A stretch of DNA of 64,000 nucleotides from Deinococcus peraridilitoris DSM 19664 (GCF_000317835.1 NC_019793.1:2294001-2358000), one strand, 5' to 3'. Shown: positions 34,226 through 43,245, counted from the first letter of the stretch. Numbers and translations: made by a program. Notes: generated from the sequence alone by a model not told the origin.

Positions 34226-35518
34226 ATGATGCCGTCTGAAAGTTTGTTGGTCATTCAGGGTGGGCAGCCATTGCACGGCGAATTTGTCATTCAGCCCAGC
34301 AAAAACGCAGCCCTCCCCATCCTGGCAGCCACGTTGCTGACCCGCCACAGCGTCACCGTTCACGGTGTCCCGCAACTGAGCGACGTGTACACCCTGCTGC
34401 GTATCCTGGGCACCATCGGGGCCCGGCACGCCTGGATCGGCCCGCATAGCCTGGTGATTCACACCCCTGAAATCCTGACCGTGCAGCCACCCGCCGAACT
34501 CGTGGGGCAGCTGCGCGCCTCGTTCACCTTGCTGGGCGCCCTGCTTTCACGCGCCGGTGAAGCGCGCCTGGGGCAGCCCGGAGGCTGCACGTTCAGTCAG
34601 CGTCCCATCGATCAGCACCTCAAAGCCCTGCGGGCGATGGGCGCGCGGGTCAGCGAGAACAACGGTGCGTTCCACGTGGTGCGTCCTGCACCCCTGAGCG
34701 GCAATTACCTCTTCGAGCTGCTCACCGTGGGTGGAACACAGAACGCCATTCTGGCGGCCGTGCTGGGTGAAGGGCAGGTGGTGCTGGAAAACTGTTCGAC
34801 CGATACCGACGTGGTGGACATGGTGAACTTTCTCAACGCCCTGGGCGCCGACATTCATGGGGCCGGCACTGCCACCATTACCGTGAGTGGCGTGAAGGAG
34901 CTGCGCGGCGGCGAATACCACGTCATTCCCGACCGCCTGGAAGCAGGCACCCTGATGCTGGCTGCCGCCGCGACACGCGGTCAGGTTACCCTCACCAACG
35001 TCCGGACCGCCCATTTGCGCGCCGTCAGCGCCAAATTGCGTGAGGTCGGCGTGACCATCACCGAGCACCCGGATGGCACTGCCCTGAGCGTCGATGCACG
35101 CCAGCACCGTCTGCAGGCCGTCAACGTCACCGCCACCGAATATCCCGGTTTCCCCACCGACCTGCAACCCATCATCGGGGCGCTGCTGTCCACGGTGCGG
35201 GGCACCAGCATCCTGATGGACCGGATCTACACCCGCACCACCCATGTTGCTGAGCTGCGCCGCATGGGTGCCCAGATCGAACTGGCCGACCACGTGATGG
35301 TCGTGACCGGCGCCTCCCTGCGGGGCACCCGGGTCAAGGCCGCTGATATTCGTTCGGGAGCGGCCCTGGTGGTGGCGGCGCTGGCCGCACAAGGTGAAAG
35401 CGTGATTGAGAATGTGCACTTTCTGCAGCGGGGCTACGAGGATCTGGCCGCGCGGTTAACCCCCCTGGGCGCGCAGGTTCAGCACCACGAAGCCACCCTG
35501 CCGCTGGCCATGGACTGA
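34226..35518 (+). CDS. murA: UDP-N-acetylglucosamine 1-carboxyvinyltransferase
   Basis: First committed step of peptidoglycan synthesis: transfers enolpyruvate from PEP to UDP-GlcNAc. The 430-aa EPSP-synthase-fold protein has IQPSKNAALPILAATLL at residues 22-38 (catalytic Lys-Asn), active-site Cys near residue 121 in PGGCTFSQRPIDQHLKAL, and EYPGFPTDLQP near residue 308. The Cys makes fosfomycin sensitivity likely in principle. Start ATG 34226 (a second ATG follows directly) has AAGGAG upstream. Confidence 0.93.
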   Translation: MMPSESLLVIQGGQPLHGEFVIQPSKNAALPILAATLLTRHSVTVHGVPQLSDVYTLLRILGTIGARHAWIGPHSLVIHTPEILTVQPPAELVGQLRASFTLLGALLSRAGEARLGQPGGCTFSQRPIDQHLKALRAMGARVSENNGAFHVVRPAPLSGNYLFELLTVGGTQNAILAAVLGEGQVVLENCSTDTDVVDMVNFLNALGADIHGAGTATITVSGVKELRGGEYHVIPDRLEAGTLMLAAAATRGQVTLTNVRTAHLRAVSAKLREVGVTITEHPDGTALSVDARQHRLQAVNVTATEYPGFPTDLQPIIGALLSTVRGTSILMDRIYTRTTHVAELRRMGAQIELADHVMVVTGASLRGTRVKAADIRSGAALVVAALAAQGESVIENVHFLQRGYEDLAARLTPLGAQVQHHEATLPLAMD

Positions 35519-35594
35519 TCAGAGGGAAGCCAGGCGTCCGTCCGGCTTCCCTCTGATCAAGAGAAGAAGCCCCGCACTCGGGGCTTCTCTTGAT
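35518..35594. terminator. Two-hairpin bidirectional terminator between murA and tig
   Basis: GATCAGAGGGAAGCC / GGCTTCCCTCTGATC (a perfect 15-bp stem, 35517-35560) is followed by AGAAGCCCCG, CACT loop, CGGGGCTTCT. It separates the convergent murA and trigger-factor genes. Confidence 0.85.
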
Positions 35595-36971
35595 TCATTC
35601 GCTTTGTTCGTTGCGGTCTTCGCTGCTGTCCGGCGCACCTTCGGCCTCGTCGACCGATTGCTGCAGCGGCTCCTCGACGGGCTCCTGAGAGCCCTCGATG
35701 GCGGCAGCGTGCGGCTGATCTGCCTTGGCCGTGGCTGCTTCACCCAGTCGGGCCACGGCCTGCGAGAGTGCCTTTTCACGCACCAGGGTGGCGTAGTAGC
35801 CGTTCAGGCCGTTCGGCCCAAGCTGACTGCGCAGCTGCTGCACCGTCATGCGGTTGGCCTGTGCGAGCGAATTCAGGTTGGCGTCGAGCTCTGCCTGGGT
35901 CATGCCGACGTTCAGGTCCTCGGCGAGCTGCTCGAGCGCCAGATCACGCTTGACGCGGGTCTCGGCGTTCTTGCGCAGGTCGTTCATGAAATCATCGAGT
36001 TTGTCCTGCTCTTTCATGAACGTCTCGTACTCGTCCCACTTGACACCCTGACGGCCGAGGTCGTCCTGAATTTCACTCAGCATCGCTTCGCGACGGCGGT
36101 CGATCATCGTGGCGGGGATGTCCACCGTCATGCCCTCGGTCAGCTGCGTCACGAACTCTTCGCGGCGGGCGTTGTCGCCTTCCTGGCGGGCGCGGCGCTC
36201 CAGCTCACCGCGCAGGTCGGTGCGCAGACGCTCGAGCGAATCGAAGTTGAGGCCCTTCGCGAACTCGTCATTCAGCTCCTGCAGCTGCTTGTGCTTGATA
36301 TCGACGATCTTGACCTGCACACTGTGCGCGGGATGCTCGTGGTCGCCGTGGCTGTGCGCGGGCACTTCGATGGTGACCTCGTCACCGACGCTTTTGCCGG
36401 TCAGGGCCGCGCGGACGTGCTCTTCGGCCACGTCGAGGTAGATCGGGTAACTGCCACCCTCCTCACCGAGCTCCTCAATGGTGACCATGTCCGCACCCTC
36501 AGCAGGACGCTCCACGCTTTCAAAGGTCGCGTTGCGTTCCTGCAGGTCAGAAAGGGTACGCTCGAGTACATCGTCGGTGATTTCCGGGGCGCTCGCGGCG
36601 AGCTGAAAGCCCTTCCATTCCGGCAGCTTGACTTCCGGGTAAGTTTCCCCTTTCACCGTGAAGTCGAAGTCGTTGCCTTCCTTGAGGGACGCGGGAGAAA
36701 TCTCGGCGTCGACCAGGTTGAGCTTCAGGTCACGCACGGCACGCGGGTAGTGATTCTCGAGCAGGCGATCACGCACTTCGCTTTCGATGTAACCGCGCCC
36801 GACGCGCTTCTCGATCACGCTGCGAGGCGCCTTGCCAGGGCGGAAGCCGGGCACGCGCACATCGCGCGATACAGCGCTCCAGACCTGGTTGTACGCGCTC
36901 TGCACGTCCGCTTTCGGAACGGTTACGCGAAACTCTACTTTGTTGCCGTCACGTTTGATCAGCTCTGCCAT
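35595..36971 (-). CDS. tig: Trigger factor (ribosome-associated chaperone / PPIase)
   Basis: Binds ribosomal protein uL23 at the exit tunnel and protects nascent chains. The 458-aa protein shows the ribosome-binding signature VPGFRPGKAPRSVIEKR near residue 40, a central FKBP-type PPIase domain (about 150-245), a helical C-terminal chaperone domain, and an acidic low-complexity tail (about 425-458). The PPIase domain holds a His-rich insert (HSHGDHEHPAHS near residue 205), possibly metal-binding. GGAGACGT precedes the ATG. Confidence 0.95.
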   Translation of the reverse strand: MAELIKRDGNKVEFRVTVPKADVQSAYNQVWSAVSRDVRVPGFRPGKAPRSVIEKRVGRGYIESEVRDRLLENHYPRAVRDLKLNLVDAEISPASLKEGNDFDFTVKGETYPEVKLPEWKGFQLAASAPEITDDVLERTLSDLQERNATFESVERPAEGADMVTIEELGEEGGSYPIYLDVAEEHVRAALTGKSVGDEVTIEVPAHSHGDHEHPAHSVQVKIVDIKHKQLQELNDEFAKGLNFDSLERLRTDLRGELERRARQEGDNARREEFVTQLTEGMTVDIPATMIDRRREAMLSEIQDDLGRQGVKWDEYETFMKEQDKLDDFMNDLRKNAETRVKRDLALEQLAEDLNVGMTQAELDANLNSLAQANRMTVQQLRSQLGPNGLNGYYATLVREKALSQAVARLGEAATAKADQPHAAAIEGSQEPVEEPLQQSVDEAEGAPDSSEDRNEQSE

Positions 36972-37052
36972 ACGTCTCCATTCTGCCTTGGTCCTGCTGG
37001 TGCTTTTCCCGCGTTACTGCCGGGGCTCACGTGCCAAAGAACTACCTTATAC

Positions 37053-37083
37053 GAAAAAACGGCCCCAGACGATGGGGCCGTTG
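37053..37083 (-). terminator. Terminator of tRNA-Leu
   Basis: On the minus strand AACGGCCCCA, 5-nt loop, TGGGGCCGTT runs into a T-tract. It lies right after tRNA-Leu and before tig. A TATAAG at 37051-37046 (minus strand) may start a separate tig transcript. Confidence 0.8.
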
Positions 37084-37088
37084 CGCTG

Positions 37089-37174
<86 letters not shown>

Positions 37175-37235
37175 CCGCTGGGAGAGTAGCTCGTGCGGCC
37201 CCGACGTACGAACTGCGCGCGACCCGGAATAATTG

Positions 37236-37313
<78 letters not shown>

Positions 37314-37405
37314 ATCCGCCGTTCGGCGTGAACTTCGTCCTGCCGCCTTCTCCCGCTGGTTTCGCACCAACGGCCCGAAACCCCACCCCTCAAAGGGGCT
37401 TCAAT

Positions 37406-37434
37406 ATCCTAAGTCGTGACGGCGGGCCTGTCAA
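37406..37434 (-). promoter_or_regulatory. Consensus promoter of tRNA-His / tRNA-Leu (and tig)
   Basis: Minus strand: TTGACA (37434-37429), 17-nt spacer, TAGGAT (37411-37406). It lies about 93 nt upstream of tRNA-His. The perfect -35 fits strong stable-RNA expression. Confidence 0.85.
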
Positions 37435-37553
37435 GAAAAGCCTGGGGAAAATACGATATCCACTCCCCACATCCGGAGGTGATTCGCCGGACGCCCGGAC
37501 ACGTCAGACGGGGTTTTGGGCGCCAACGTTGAAGTCTGGGGTTTCCTGCGGCT

Positions 37554-37582
37554 TGACGCAAGCACACGGAGAGCGTACGAAC
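37554..37582 (+). promoter_or_regulatory. Candidate promoter of que operon
   Basis: TTGACG (37554-37559), 17-nt spacer, TACGAA (37577-37582). It implies a leader of about 175 nt before queF. Confidence 0.45.
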
Positions 37583-37761
37583 GGGCGTGGATGACCGGCG
37601 TTTTGTTTCGTCTGCGCTCCTTTTGCTCGGTCAGCTCCGTGCTCAACCGTAAGCTGGCAAGCTCCGGGGGCGGCGTGTACCCTCTAGACTCTTGACGGGT
37701 GGACCTGTTTTGTTCACCTGGCGCGCGCAGGTGGCAGGGCGGCGCCTCAGGAGAGACTGTC

Positions 37762-38244
37762 ATGACCATTCAAGAACCCCAGAATCAGGAAAACCGCACG
37801 GCCGCGCCCCAGCAGCAAGGCTTCGAGCGCCGCTACGACGTGCGGGGGCTCGACGCCATCGACACGCAGGTTCTCGGCACCTTCGCGCACGTGCGCGAAG
37901 ACGACCGCAGCGTGTACCCGGGCGAGCCGATCGAGATCGTGATCGCCACCGACGAATTCAGCCCGGTGTGCCCCTGGAGCGGTCTGCCCGACTTCGGCAA
38001 GCTGGAGATCCGCTACGTGCCGCGCGCGGAGTGTGTGGAGCTCAAGAGCCTCAAGTACTACCTCACCAGCTACCGCTTTGTGGGAATCTACCACGAGCAC
38101 GCCACGCGCCGGGTGCTGGCCGACCTCGTGAAGCTGCTCGATCCGCTGAGCATGACCATCACCTGCGATTACGGGGTGCGTGGCGGAATCAATACCGTGG
38201 TGACCGCACGCTATACGGCAGACGACGCGGCGCGCAGAAAGTAG
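37762..38244 (+). CDS. queF: NADPH-dependent preQ0 reductase
   Basis: Reduces the nitrile of 7-cyano-7-deazaguanine (preQ0) to the aminomethyl group of preQ1 for queuosine. The 160-aa unimodular, YkvM-type protein has the active-site Cys in CPWSGLPDFG near residue 71, the QueF signature VELKSLKYYLTSYR near residue 95, and GIYHEHATR. ATG 37762 has CAGGAGAG in front. First gene of queF-queD-queE-queC. Confidence 0.95.
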   Translation: MTIQEPQNQENRTAAPQQQGFERRYDVRGLDAIDTQVLGTFAHVREDDRSVYPGEPIEIVIATDEFSPVCPWSGLPDFGKLEIRYVPRAECVELKSLKYYLTSYRFVGIYHEHATRRVLADLVKLLDPLSMTITCDYGVRGGINTVVTARYTADDAARRK

Positions 38245-38253
38245 AAGTTAAGC

Positions 38254-38664
38254 GTGCCCTGGAAGCTCAGCACCGAATTCACCTTTGACAGCGCCCACAC
38301 CATCGTCGGCTACGACGGTCCCTGTGGGCGGCTGCACGGCCACACCTACCGGGTACGCCTGGAGCTGCAGTCCGGGCGTCTGCGGCCCAGCGCGCATGTC
38401 AAGCGCAACATCATGGTCGCCGATTACCGCACCCTCAAGTGGGCCAAAAAAGACGTGGAAGCGGGCGGACTCGACCACGCCTACCTGAACGATATTGCCG
38501 AACTGGGCGATGACACCACGGCCGAGGTGATCGCGCAGTTCATTCACTGCCACACCCTGCAGCGCGTGCGCGAGGCCCTGGAAGCGGGCGACGACGGTGC
38601 GGACCTGCAGCTGAAGGTCACCGTGTGGGAAACGCCCGACAGCGCCTGCGAGTACTGGGAATGA
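38254..38664 (+). CDS. queD: 6-carboxy-5,6,7,8-tetrahydropterin synthase
   Basis: Converts dihydroneopterin triphosphate to 6-carboxytetrahydropterin in the 7-deazaguanine pathway. The 136-aa protein has zinc ligands in FDSAHTI (His15) and RLHGHTYRV (His29, His31), Cys24 of the catalytic site, and LDHAYLND. GTG start with a weak ribosome site; the short gap to queF suggests coupling. Confidence 0.93.
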   Translation: MPWKLSTEFTFDSAHTIVGYDGPCGRLHGHTYRVRLELQSGRLRPSAHVKRNIMVADYRTLKWAKKDVEAGGLDHAYLNDIAELGDDTTAEVIAQFIHCHTLQRVREALEAGDDGADLQLKVTVWETPDSACEYWE

Positions 38665-38704
38665 GCAGCGAGACTGCCCTCGGCCTTCCGCGTGAGACTC
38701 GGGC

Positions 38705-39397
38705 ATGAAATACCCGGTTCACGAGCGCTTCTATACCTGGCAGGGCGAGGGTGTCCACCTGGGGCGCGCTGCTTATTTCGTGCGGCTGTACGGCTGCCCG
38801 CAGGCGTGCCCCTGGTGCGACAGTGCGGGCACCTGGCACACGGAATTCCGCCCCGAGCGCGTTTCGCTGATGACGCCTCGGGAAATCGCGGCCGGCGTGG
38901 AGCGCGAAAGCCCTTCGGGTGCGGTCGTGGTGGTGACCGGCGGCGAGCCGATCTTGTTCGACCTCGCTCCCCTGGTGGGGGAACTGCACGCTTTGGGCCG
39001 CGCCGTGCACTTGGAAACGAGCGGCATTGCCGAGCTGCGCGGCGAGATCGACTGGGTGACGCTGTCCCCAAAGCCCTTCGGAACGTGGCCGTTGCCTTCG
39101 GTCGTCGCGCGGACCGATGAAGTCAAGATCATCGTGCACGACGTTTTGGACATCGACGCCGGCTTGAGGACACTGAGCGGCCTGCGCGACGACGCGGTGA
39201 TCTGGCTGCACCCCGAGTGGAGCAAGGCCCGCGACCGCGACCGCAGGGTGCTGAACGCCATCACGGAGGCCGTGAAGCAAAATCCCCGTTTACGCGCCGG
39301 CTACCAGATGCACAAGCTGTACCGGGCCGACGACCTTGATGCGAACAGCGTCAAGACGCTCATTCCACTGGGGGGCAACCCAGAACTGGGGTACTGA
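38705..39397 (+). CDS. queE: 7-carboxy-7-deazaguanine synthase (radical SAM)
   Basis: Radical-SAM ring contraction of 6-carboxytetrahydropterin to 7-carboxy-7-deazaguanine. The 230-aa protein has the three cluster cysteines in [10 protein letters not shown] (CX3CX2C, near residue 31), the preceding [13 protein letters not shown], and SAM-binding [11 protein letters not shown] near residue 75. Normal length. Its TGA shares the final A with the ATG of queC. Confidence 0.93.
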   Translation: MKYPVHERFYTWQGEGVHLGRAAYFVRLYGCPQACPWCDSAGTWHTEFRPERVSLMTPREIAAGVERESPSGAVVVVTGGEPILFDLAPLVGELHALGRAVHLETSGIAELRGEIDWVTLSPKPFGTWPLPSVVARTDEVKIIVHDVLDIDAGLRTLSGLRDDAVIWLHPEWSKARDRDRRVLNAITEAVKQNPRLRAGYQMHKLYRADDLDANSVKTLIPLGGNPELGY

Positions 39398-40104
39398 TGA
39401 CGGCTGCAGCACCTGCAAAACGCGCGGTGGTTTTACTTTCAGGTGGACTCGATTCCAGCACCACGCTGGCGATGGCCGTCAGGCGTGACGGCTACGAGGT
39501 GAGCGCGCTGTCGTTTCGTTACGGGCAGCGGCATACCGTCGAGCTGGAATGCGCGGCGAGTATCGCGCAGCATTTCGGAGCGCAGCACCAGGTGGTGGAC
39601 ATCAACATCTCACAGTGGGGTGCGAGTGCCCTGACCGACGAACGCATCGACGTGCCCACGGACGGCACGCCGGACGGCGTGATTCCGCCCACCTATGTTC
39701 CCGGGCGCAATACCGTCTTTATCGCACTGGGGCTCTCGCTGGCAGAAGCGATCGACGCCGAGTGCATCTACCTGGGAATCAATGCCGTGGATTACAGCGG
39801 TTACCCGGACTGTCGGCCGGAGTACCTGGCGGCCTACCAGAGGCTGGCGGACCTGGCGACCAGAAGTGGACTGGAGGGACGTGGTGCGCGACTCGTTGCT
39901 CCTCTGGTGATGATGACCAAGACCGACATCGTCAGGGCCGCGCTGGAGCTGGGTGTGCCGATCGAGCAGACCTGGAGCTGCTATCAGGGCGGCGAGGAAC
40001 CTTGCGGCGTGTGCGACAGCTGCCGCATCCGGGACAAGGCGCTGATCGAGGCCGGTCACGGAGAACTGGCGTCCCGCCAGGGACGCGCCCGGCTTGGCTT
40101 GTGA
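39397..40104 (+). CDS. queC: 7-cyano-7-deazaguanine (preQ0) synthase
   Basis: ATP-dependent conversion of carboxydeazaguanine to preQ0. The 235-aa protein has the PP-loop [13 protein letters not shown] near residue 11, [16 protein letters not shown], and a C-terminal four-Cys zinc site [21 protein letters not shown] near residue 196. Last gene of the que operon. Confidence 0.95.
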   Translation: MTAAAPAKRAVVLLSGGLDSSTTLAMAVRRDGYEVSALSFRYGQRHTVELECAASIAQHFGAQHQVVDINISQWGASALTDERIDVPTDGTPDGVIPPTYVPGRNTVFIALGLSLAEAIDAECIYLGINAVDYSGYPDCRPEYLAAYQRLADLATRSGLEGRGARLVAPLVMMTKTDIVRAALELGVPIEQTWSCYQGGEEPCGVCDSCRIRDKALIEAGHGELASRQGRARLGL

Positions 40105-40175
40105 TCGATAAAGAATCGCATGCTGCCCTGGAGGTTCAGGCTGCGGCGGACCCGGCTGCTCCTCGCTCTTCGACT

Positions 40176-40220
40176 TGAAGGCACGGTGAAAACAGCTTTA
40201 CTGCTTTCACCGTGCCTTCA
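40176..40220 (+). terminator. Long hairpin after queC
   Basis: TGAAGGCACGGTGAAA and TTTCACCGTGCCTTCA form a perfect 16-bp stem around a 13-nt loop. There is no T-tract after it on the plus strand, so termination efficiency is uncertain. Confidence 0.65.
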
Positions 40221-40253
40221 GCCTGCCCGCACGTGCCCCGTCCAGACTGAGAC

Positions 40254-40721
40254 ATGACCCCGGGGCGCCGAAAGGGAAACCTGCTGTTGAGCAGCGTGCT
40301 GGTGCTGACTTTGTCAGGGTGTGGCGCCCCGGCAGCGCCGCCGGATGAGGTGTGTCCGGCGGTGTTCGTCGTTCCGACGCTGTCTGTCTCGCCAACCGAG
40401 GCAAAGTCCGGTGAGCGTGTGACGATCGAGGTCACCACGCCGCTGGCGGGGGAGCGCTGCACCGGCTATCCGGTCGAGGGCGTGGACTATTTCGTGGGGG
40501 GCACGCTGCTCGAAGCGCAACGGGTGAGCAACCTGCGCGATATCCGTTTCCAGACGACATGGCAGCCGCAGCCGGGAGTGCACGGTGTTCCGGCGCGTGG
40601 GTCACAGGACATCGAGGTGACCGCCAAAGTGCACGTCAGCGGCTGGCCTGAGCCCCTCGACGCGATGTCCACCGATCCGCGTGCGGGAACGACCGTCACG
40701 GTCCGCGTCACCGTTCCCTGA
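40254..40721 (+). CDS. Putative lipoprotein
   Basis: A 155-aa predicted lipoprotein of unknown function. The signal ends in lipobox LTLSGC, so Cys23 would be lipidated. The mature part has Cys pairs at PDEVCPAVF and GERCTGYP and is rich in beta-type residues, suggesting a small Ig-like or beta-sandwich domain. No family is recognised. Confidence 0.7.
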   Translation: MTPGRRKGNLLLSSVLVLTLSGCGAPAAPPDEVCPAVFVVPTLSVSPTEAKSGERVTIEVTTPLAGERCTGYPVEGVDYFVGGTLLEAQRVSNLRDIRFQTTWQPQPGVHGVPARGSQDIEVTAKVHVSGWPEPLDAMSTDPRAGTTVTVRVTVP

Positions 40722-40847
40722 CCGGGCGGCGCGGAAACGGGCAGACCCACTTCATTCCTCCTGGCGTCTGCTGAGCGGTCCAGGTCTACCGGAGAGTTCA
40801 AAGCAGGCGCCACGAAGGGCGCGCCTCCGAGGATCGTCGTGCACCTC

Positions 40848-40876
40848 TTGGGACGCGACCGGCCGAACAATATGTT
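40848..40876 (+). promoter_or_regulatory. ddrB promoter
   Basis: TTGGGA (40848-40853), 17-nt spacer, TATGTT (40871-40876). The -10 overlaps the first two bases of the RDRM, so a bound repressor would block transcription. Confidence 0.7.
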
Positions 40877-40891
40877 ACGCTATTTGCGTAA
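40875..40891. promoter_or_regulatory. Radiation/desiccation response motif (RDRM), DdrO operator
   Basis: TTACGCTATTTGCGTAA matches the published palindromic RDRM pattern (TTAYG, central AT, CRTAA) at every fixed position. It lies between the -10 and the ribosome site of ddrB. In Deinococcus the DdrO repressor binds this motif and is cleaved by the PprI/IrrE protease after DNA damage. Confidence 0.92.
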
Positions 40892-40901
40892 GGGAGGTAG
40901 G

Positions 40902-41384
40902 ATGTTACACATTGAATTCACCACGGACCTCGGGGCCAAGGTCACCGTCGATGTTGAAGGCCCCGAAACGCTTTTGGACGTTCAGCGGCGCTATGGAAAA
41001 CAGGGCTGGTACTCCGGTGACGTTCCCGCCGGTGGATTTCAGTTCCCGCTCGACAATGAGGCCGATTTCGACTGGTCGCTTCTCGGTGGACGGAAATTTG
41101 TGCTGGAAGACGGAGAAGAAGCAGTGTATTGCCGTGGTTCGGTCTGGAAGCGGCGGGAGCTGGCGGCAGTCGACACCCGAAAGCTGCGCCTGCCCGCTGC
41201 CGTGAAGTACTCACGCGGCGCGCGTCCCACCGATCCCGAGCACCTGCGCGAAAAAAGTGACGGCGACATCGAATACGTCACGCTGGCGATCTTCCGCAGC
41301 GGACGCCGCAATCCCAATTACGCCCTGCCCGGTGAAGCGAGCCTGCCGGTGCGTGGGGCCGGGCAGCCGGTCCGGCGCCGCTGA
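40902..41384 (+). CDS. ddrB: DdrB, single-strand DNA-binding and annealing protein
   Basis: Deinococcus-specific ssDNA-binding protein that promotes strand annealing in genome repair after radiation. The 160-aa sequence matches my memory of D. radiodurans DdrB along its length: MLHIEFTTDLGAKVTVDV, LLDVQRRYGKQGW, DFDWSLLGGRKF, and LPAAVKYSRGARPTDPEHLRE. The C-terminus is short and basic (GAGQPVRRR), without the longer tail ending in acidic residues that I recall for D. radiodurans. ATG 40902 has AAGGGAGG upstream, just after the RDRM. Confidence 0.92.
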   Translation: MLHIEFTTDLGAKVTVDVEGPETLLDVQRRYGKQGWYSGDVPAGGFQFPLDNEADFDWSLLGGRKFVLEDGEEAVYCRGSVWKRRELAAVDTRKLRLPAAVKYSRGARPTDPEHLREKSDGDIEYVTLAIFRSGRRNPNYALPGEASLPVRGAGQPVRRR

Positions 41385-41409
41385 CGCTCCGGTCTGGGCC
41401 CGTCCTGGG

Positions 41410-42162
41410 TCAGTAGGGCAGGCCCGCCAGTTGCAGAAGTTGCCGGCGGGCCTCGGCGGCCGACGCGAGGCGCTGCTCGCGTTCGGGCATCATCAGCTGA
41501 ACGCGCAGCGCATCCAGCGGGTCCGGGGAAGGCGGCAGTGGCGCGCCCTCCTCGGGCAACTCGCCGTGCAGTCCCCAGTACAGCAGCAGACCCACGCCGT
41601 ACAGATCGCTCTCGGTGCCCAGCGGCTCGCCGCGCGTCGCTTCGGGAGACTGAAAGGCCAGCGTGCCGATACGGACGGGTGTGCCGAAATTCTCGCGGAT
41701 CGGGCCGGACAAATCGAAATCCACCACTTTGGCACTGCCATCGCCGTCGACGATGATGTTTTCGGGTTTGAGGTCGCGGTGTACCAGTCCGTGCCCGTGC
41801 AGGTAAGCGAGTGCTTCGAGCACGTGCGCCAGGGTCAGCAGGTACGGCTTGCGCTCGGTTTGCAGCGCGGGACGCTGTGTATAGCGCTGAAACAGTACCC
41901 GTCCCCGCGCAAAGCTGAGAATCAGGCTGGGCCGCCCTTCGATCTGCACGCGTTTGTGAACCTGCCCGATGCGCGGGTGCACCAGGTGCGCGGCGGTGTC
42001 GTACTCGCGTTCGGCCCGTCTTGAAAGCTCCGGCGGAAACAGCTTGACTGCGTAAGGCAGGCCGTCGGTGCCGACCGCAAAATACACGACGCTGCTCGCC
42101 CCGTGTCCCAGCGGACGAACCAGACGATAGCGCCCGTCAACGAGCGTTCCGGCAAGCGGCAT
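41410..42162 (-). CDS. Ser/Thr protein kinase (catalytic domain only)
   Basis: Hanks-type kinase of 250 aa with no membrane or sensor domain. Seen: Gly-rich LGHGASSVVYFA near residue 20, invariant Lys in YAVKLF near 37, catalytic loop HRDLKPENII near 128, and QSPEATRGEP replacing APE. The metal-binding DFG is DFD (VVDFDLSG). ATG 42162 is preferred because TACCGT lies 7 nt upstream (leaderless); the frame is open 8 codons further. Convergent with ddrB, ending 25 nt from it. Substrate unknown. Confidence 0.88.
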   Translation of the reverse strand: MPLAGTLVDGRYRLVRPLGHGASSVVYFAVGTDGLPYAVKLFPPELSRRAEREYDTAAHLVHPRIGQVHKRVQIEGRPSLILSFARGRVLFQRYTQRPALQTERKPYLLTLAHVLEALAYLHGHGLVHRDLKPENIIVDGDGSAKVVDFDLSGPIRENFGTPVRIGTLAFQSPEATRGEPLGTESDLYGVGLLLYWGLHGELPEEGAPLPPSPDPLDALRVQLMMPEREQRLASAAEARRQLLQLAGLPY

Positions 42163-42186
42163 CTGCTTCACGGTATACCAGATCAC

Positions 42187-42411
42187 GCGGCGCTGATGCA
42201 GACTTTACAGGCCCATGGGTCTGTCGACTCCAGCCAGGGTGCGTTCGGCGTGTGCTCCGGGGCGAGGGTGCCTGGAGTCGCCGGTGTGGTTGTGCCTGAC
42301 TTGCAGCGCGCCCCGCCATGAAAGCGGCGTGCCTGAAGGGGAAGTTTGGCGCTCACCGGACGGCGCCCCCACATCCGGGGCTGCTATGCTTCCGGGGGAC
42401 AAAGGAGATTC
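42187..42411. other. Divergent gap between kinase and lepB
   Basis: About 225 nt with no credible gene. TATGCT at 42385-42390 could be the -10 of lepB. GACTCCA and TGGAGTC lie inverted some 50 nt apart around the middle. Nothing else is clear. Confidence 0.3.
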
Positions 42412-43176
42412 ATGACGCAACCCAAAGCCAAGCCCTCTTTCCTGCAACGCCTGTGGCGCGAATTGCTCGAACCGATCGTGTTCGCCGTGGTGATCACGCA
42501 GTTCATCGCCACCCTGGTCGGCGTGGACGGGGTGAGCATGATGCCCAATCTGCGCCATCACGAGCGGGTGCTGGTCCCCAAATATGAAACCTGGCTGCAC
42601 AAGGCCGGCATCGGAGATTTCTCGCGCGGTGACATTCTGGTGTTCAAGCCGCCTGCCGAAGCGGGTACGCGCAGCTTTCTGGGTTTGTGGAACTTCCGCC
42701 CCTTTTTGATCAAACGCCTGATTGCCCTGCCGGGAGACACCGTGCGAATCGAGAATGGGGTGGTGTTTGTCAATGGTGAGCGGCTGAACGGCAGCTTCAC
42801 CACCGATTACTGGCAGCAGCAGGGCTGCTGGGACACCGAGAGCGAAATCGCCGTCAACGTTCAGAGTGGCGTGCAGGGCATCGTCGAAACACAGCAGGAA
42901 TTCACCGTGCCTCAGGGTCACTACTTTCTGATGGGCGATAACCGCACGGCGACGGGCAGCGAAGACTCCCGCCTGTTCGGCCCGGTGCCCATGCGGGACA
43001 TCGCCGGACGCGCCGCCATGGTGGTGTGGCCGATCATGCGACAGGAAAACGCGAGCTACAACTGCGACCTCGCCGGCGCGTCCCCGGATCGCTACGTCAC
43101 CTACAGCGGCGAGAGCAAGCTCAACTGGCGTCTGCTGAGCCGCCCCCCCGCCTTTCGGGAACTCAACGTCCGCTGA
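42412..43176 (+). CDS. lepB: Signal peptidase I
   Basis: Removes signal peptides from exported proteins at the outer face of the cytoplasmic membrane. The 254-aa protein has one N-terminal membrane anchor (residues about 20-38), catalytic Ser42 in GVSMMPN, catalytic Lys near residue 101 in [11 protein letters not shown], and the GDNR box YFLMGDNR near residue 178. AAGGAG precedes the ATG. It would process the hydrolase and the secreted protein in this window. Confidence 0.94.
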   Translation: MTQPKAKPSFLQRLWRELLEPIVFAVVITQFIATLVGVDGVSMMPNLRHHERVLVPKYETWLHKAGIGDFSRGDILVFKPPAEAGTRSFLGLWNFRPFLIKRLIALPGDTVRIENGVVFVNGERLNGSFTTDYWQQQGCWDTESEIAVNVQSGVQGIVETQQEFTVPQGHYFLMGDNRTATGSEDSRLFGPVPMRDIAGRAAMVVWPIMRQENASYNCDLAGASPDRYVTYSGESKLNWRLLSRPPAFRELNVR

Positions 43177-43197
43177 GCTGGGACAAACAGAAATGAG

Positions 43198-43231
43198 CGA
43201 GAGGCAGGGACGAAGTTGTCCCTGCCTCTCG
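43198..43231. terminator. Bidirectional terminator between lepB and ylxP
   Basis: CGAGAGGCAGGGAC, 6-nt loop, GTCCCTGCCTCTCG: a perfect 14-bp stem shared by the convergent genes. Confidence 0.8.
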
Positions 43232-43245
43232 GCTGCCAGGCCGGA

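Larger units (their letters stand above)
37314..37761. other. Divergent regulatory region between tRNA-His and queF
   Basis: 448 nt without a gene. It holds the strong minus-strand tRNA promoter (37406-37434) and a plus-strand queF promoter candidate (37554-37582). No preQ1 riboswitch could be recognised in the leader: the A-rich tail and loop pairing of class I are missing. The stretch 37590-37740 shows nothing else clear. Confidence 0.5.

Noticed and set aside
37640..37761. preQ1 riboswitch in the queF leader
   Set aside because: A CCTCTAGA stretch resembles part of class I, but the pairing partner loop and A-rich tail are missing.
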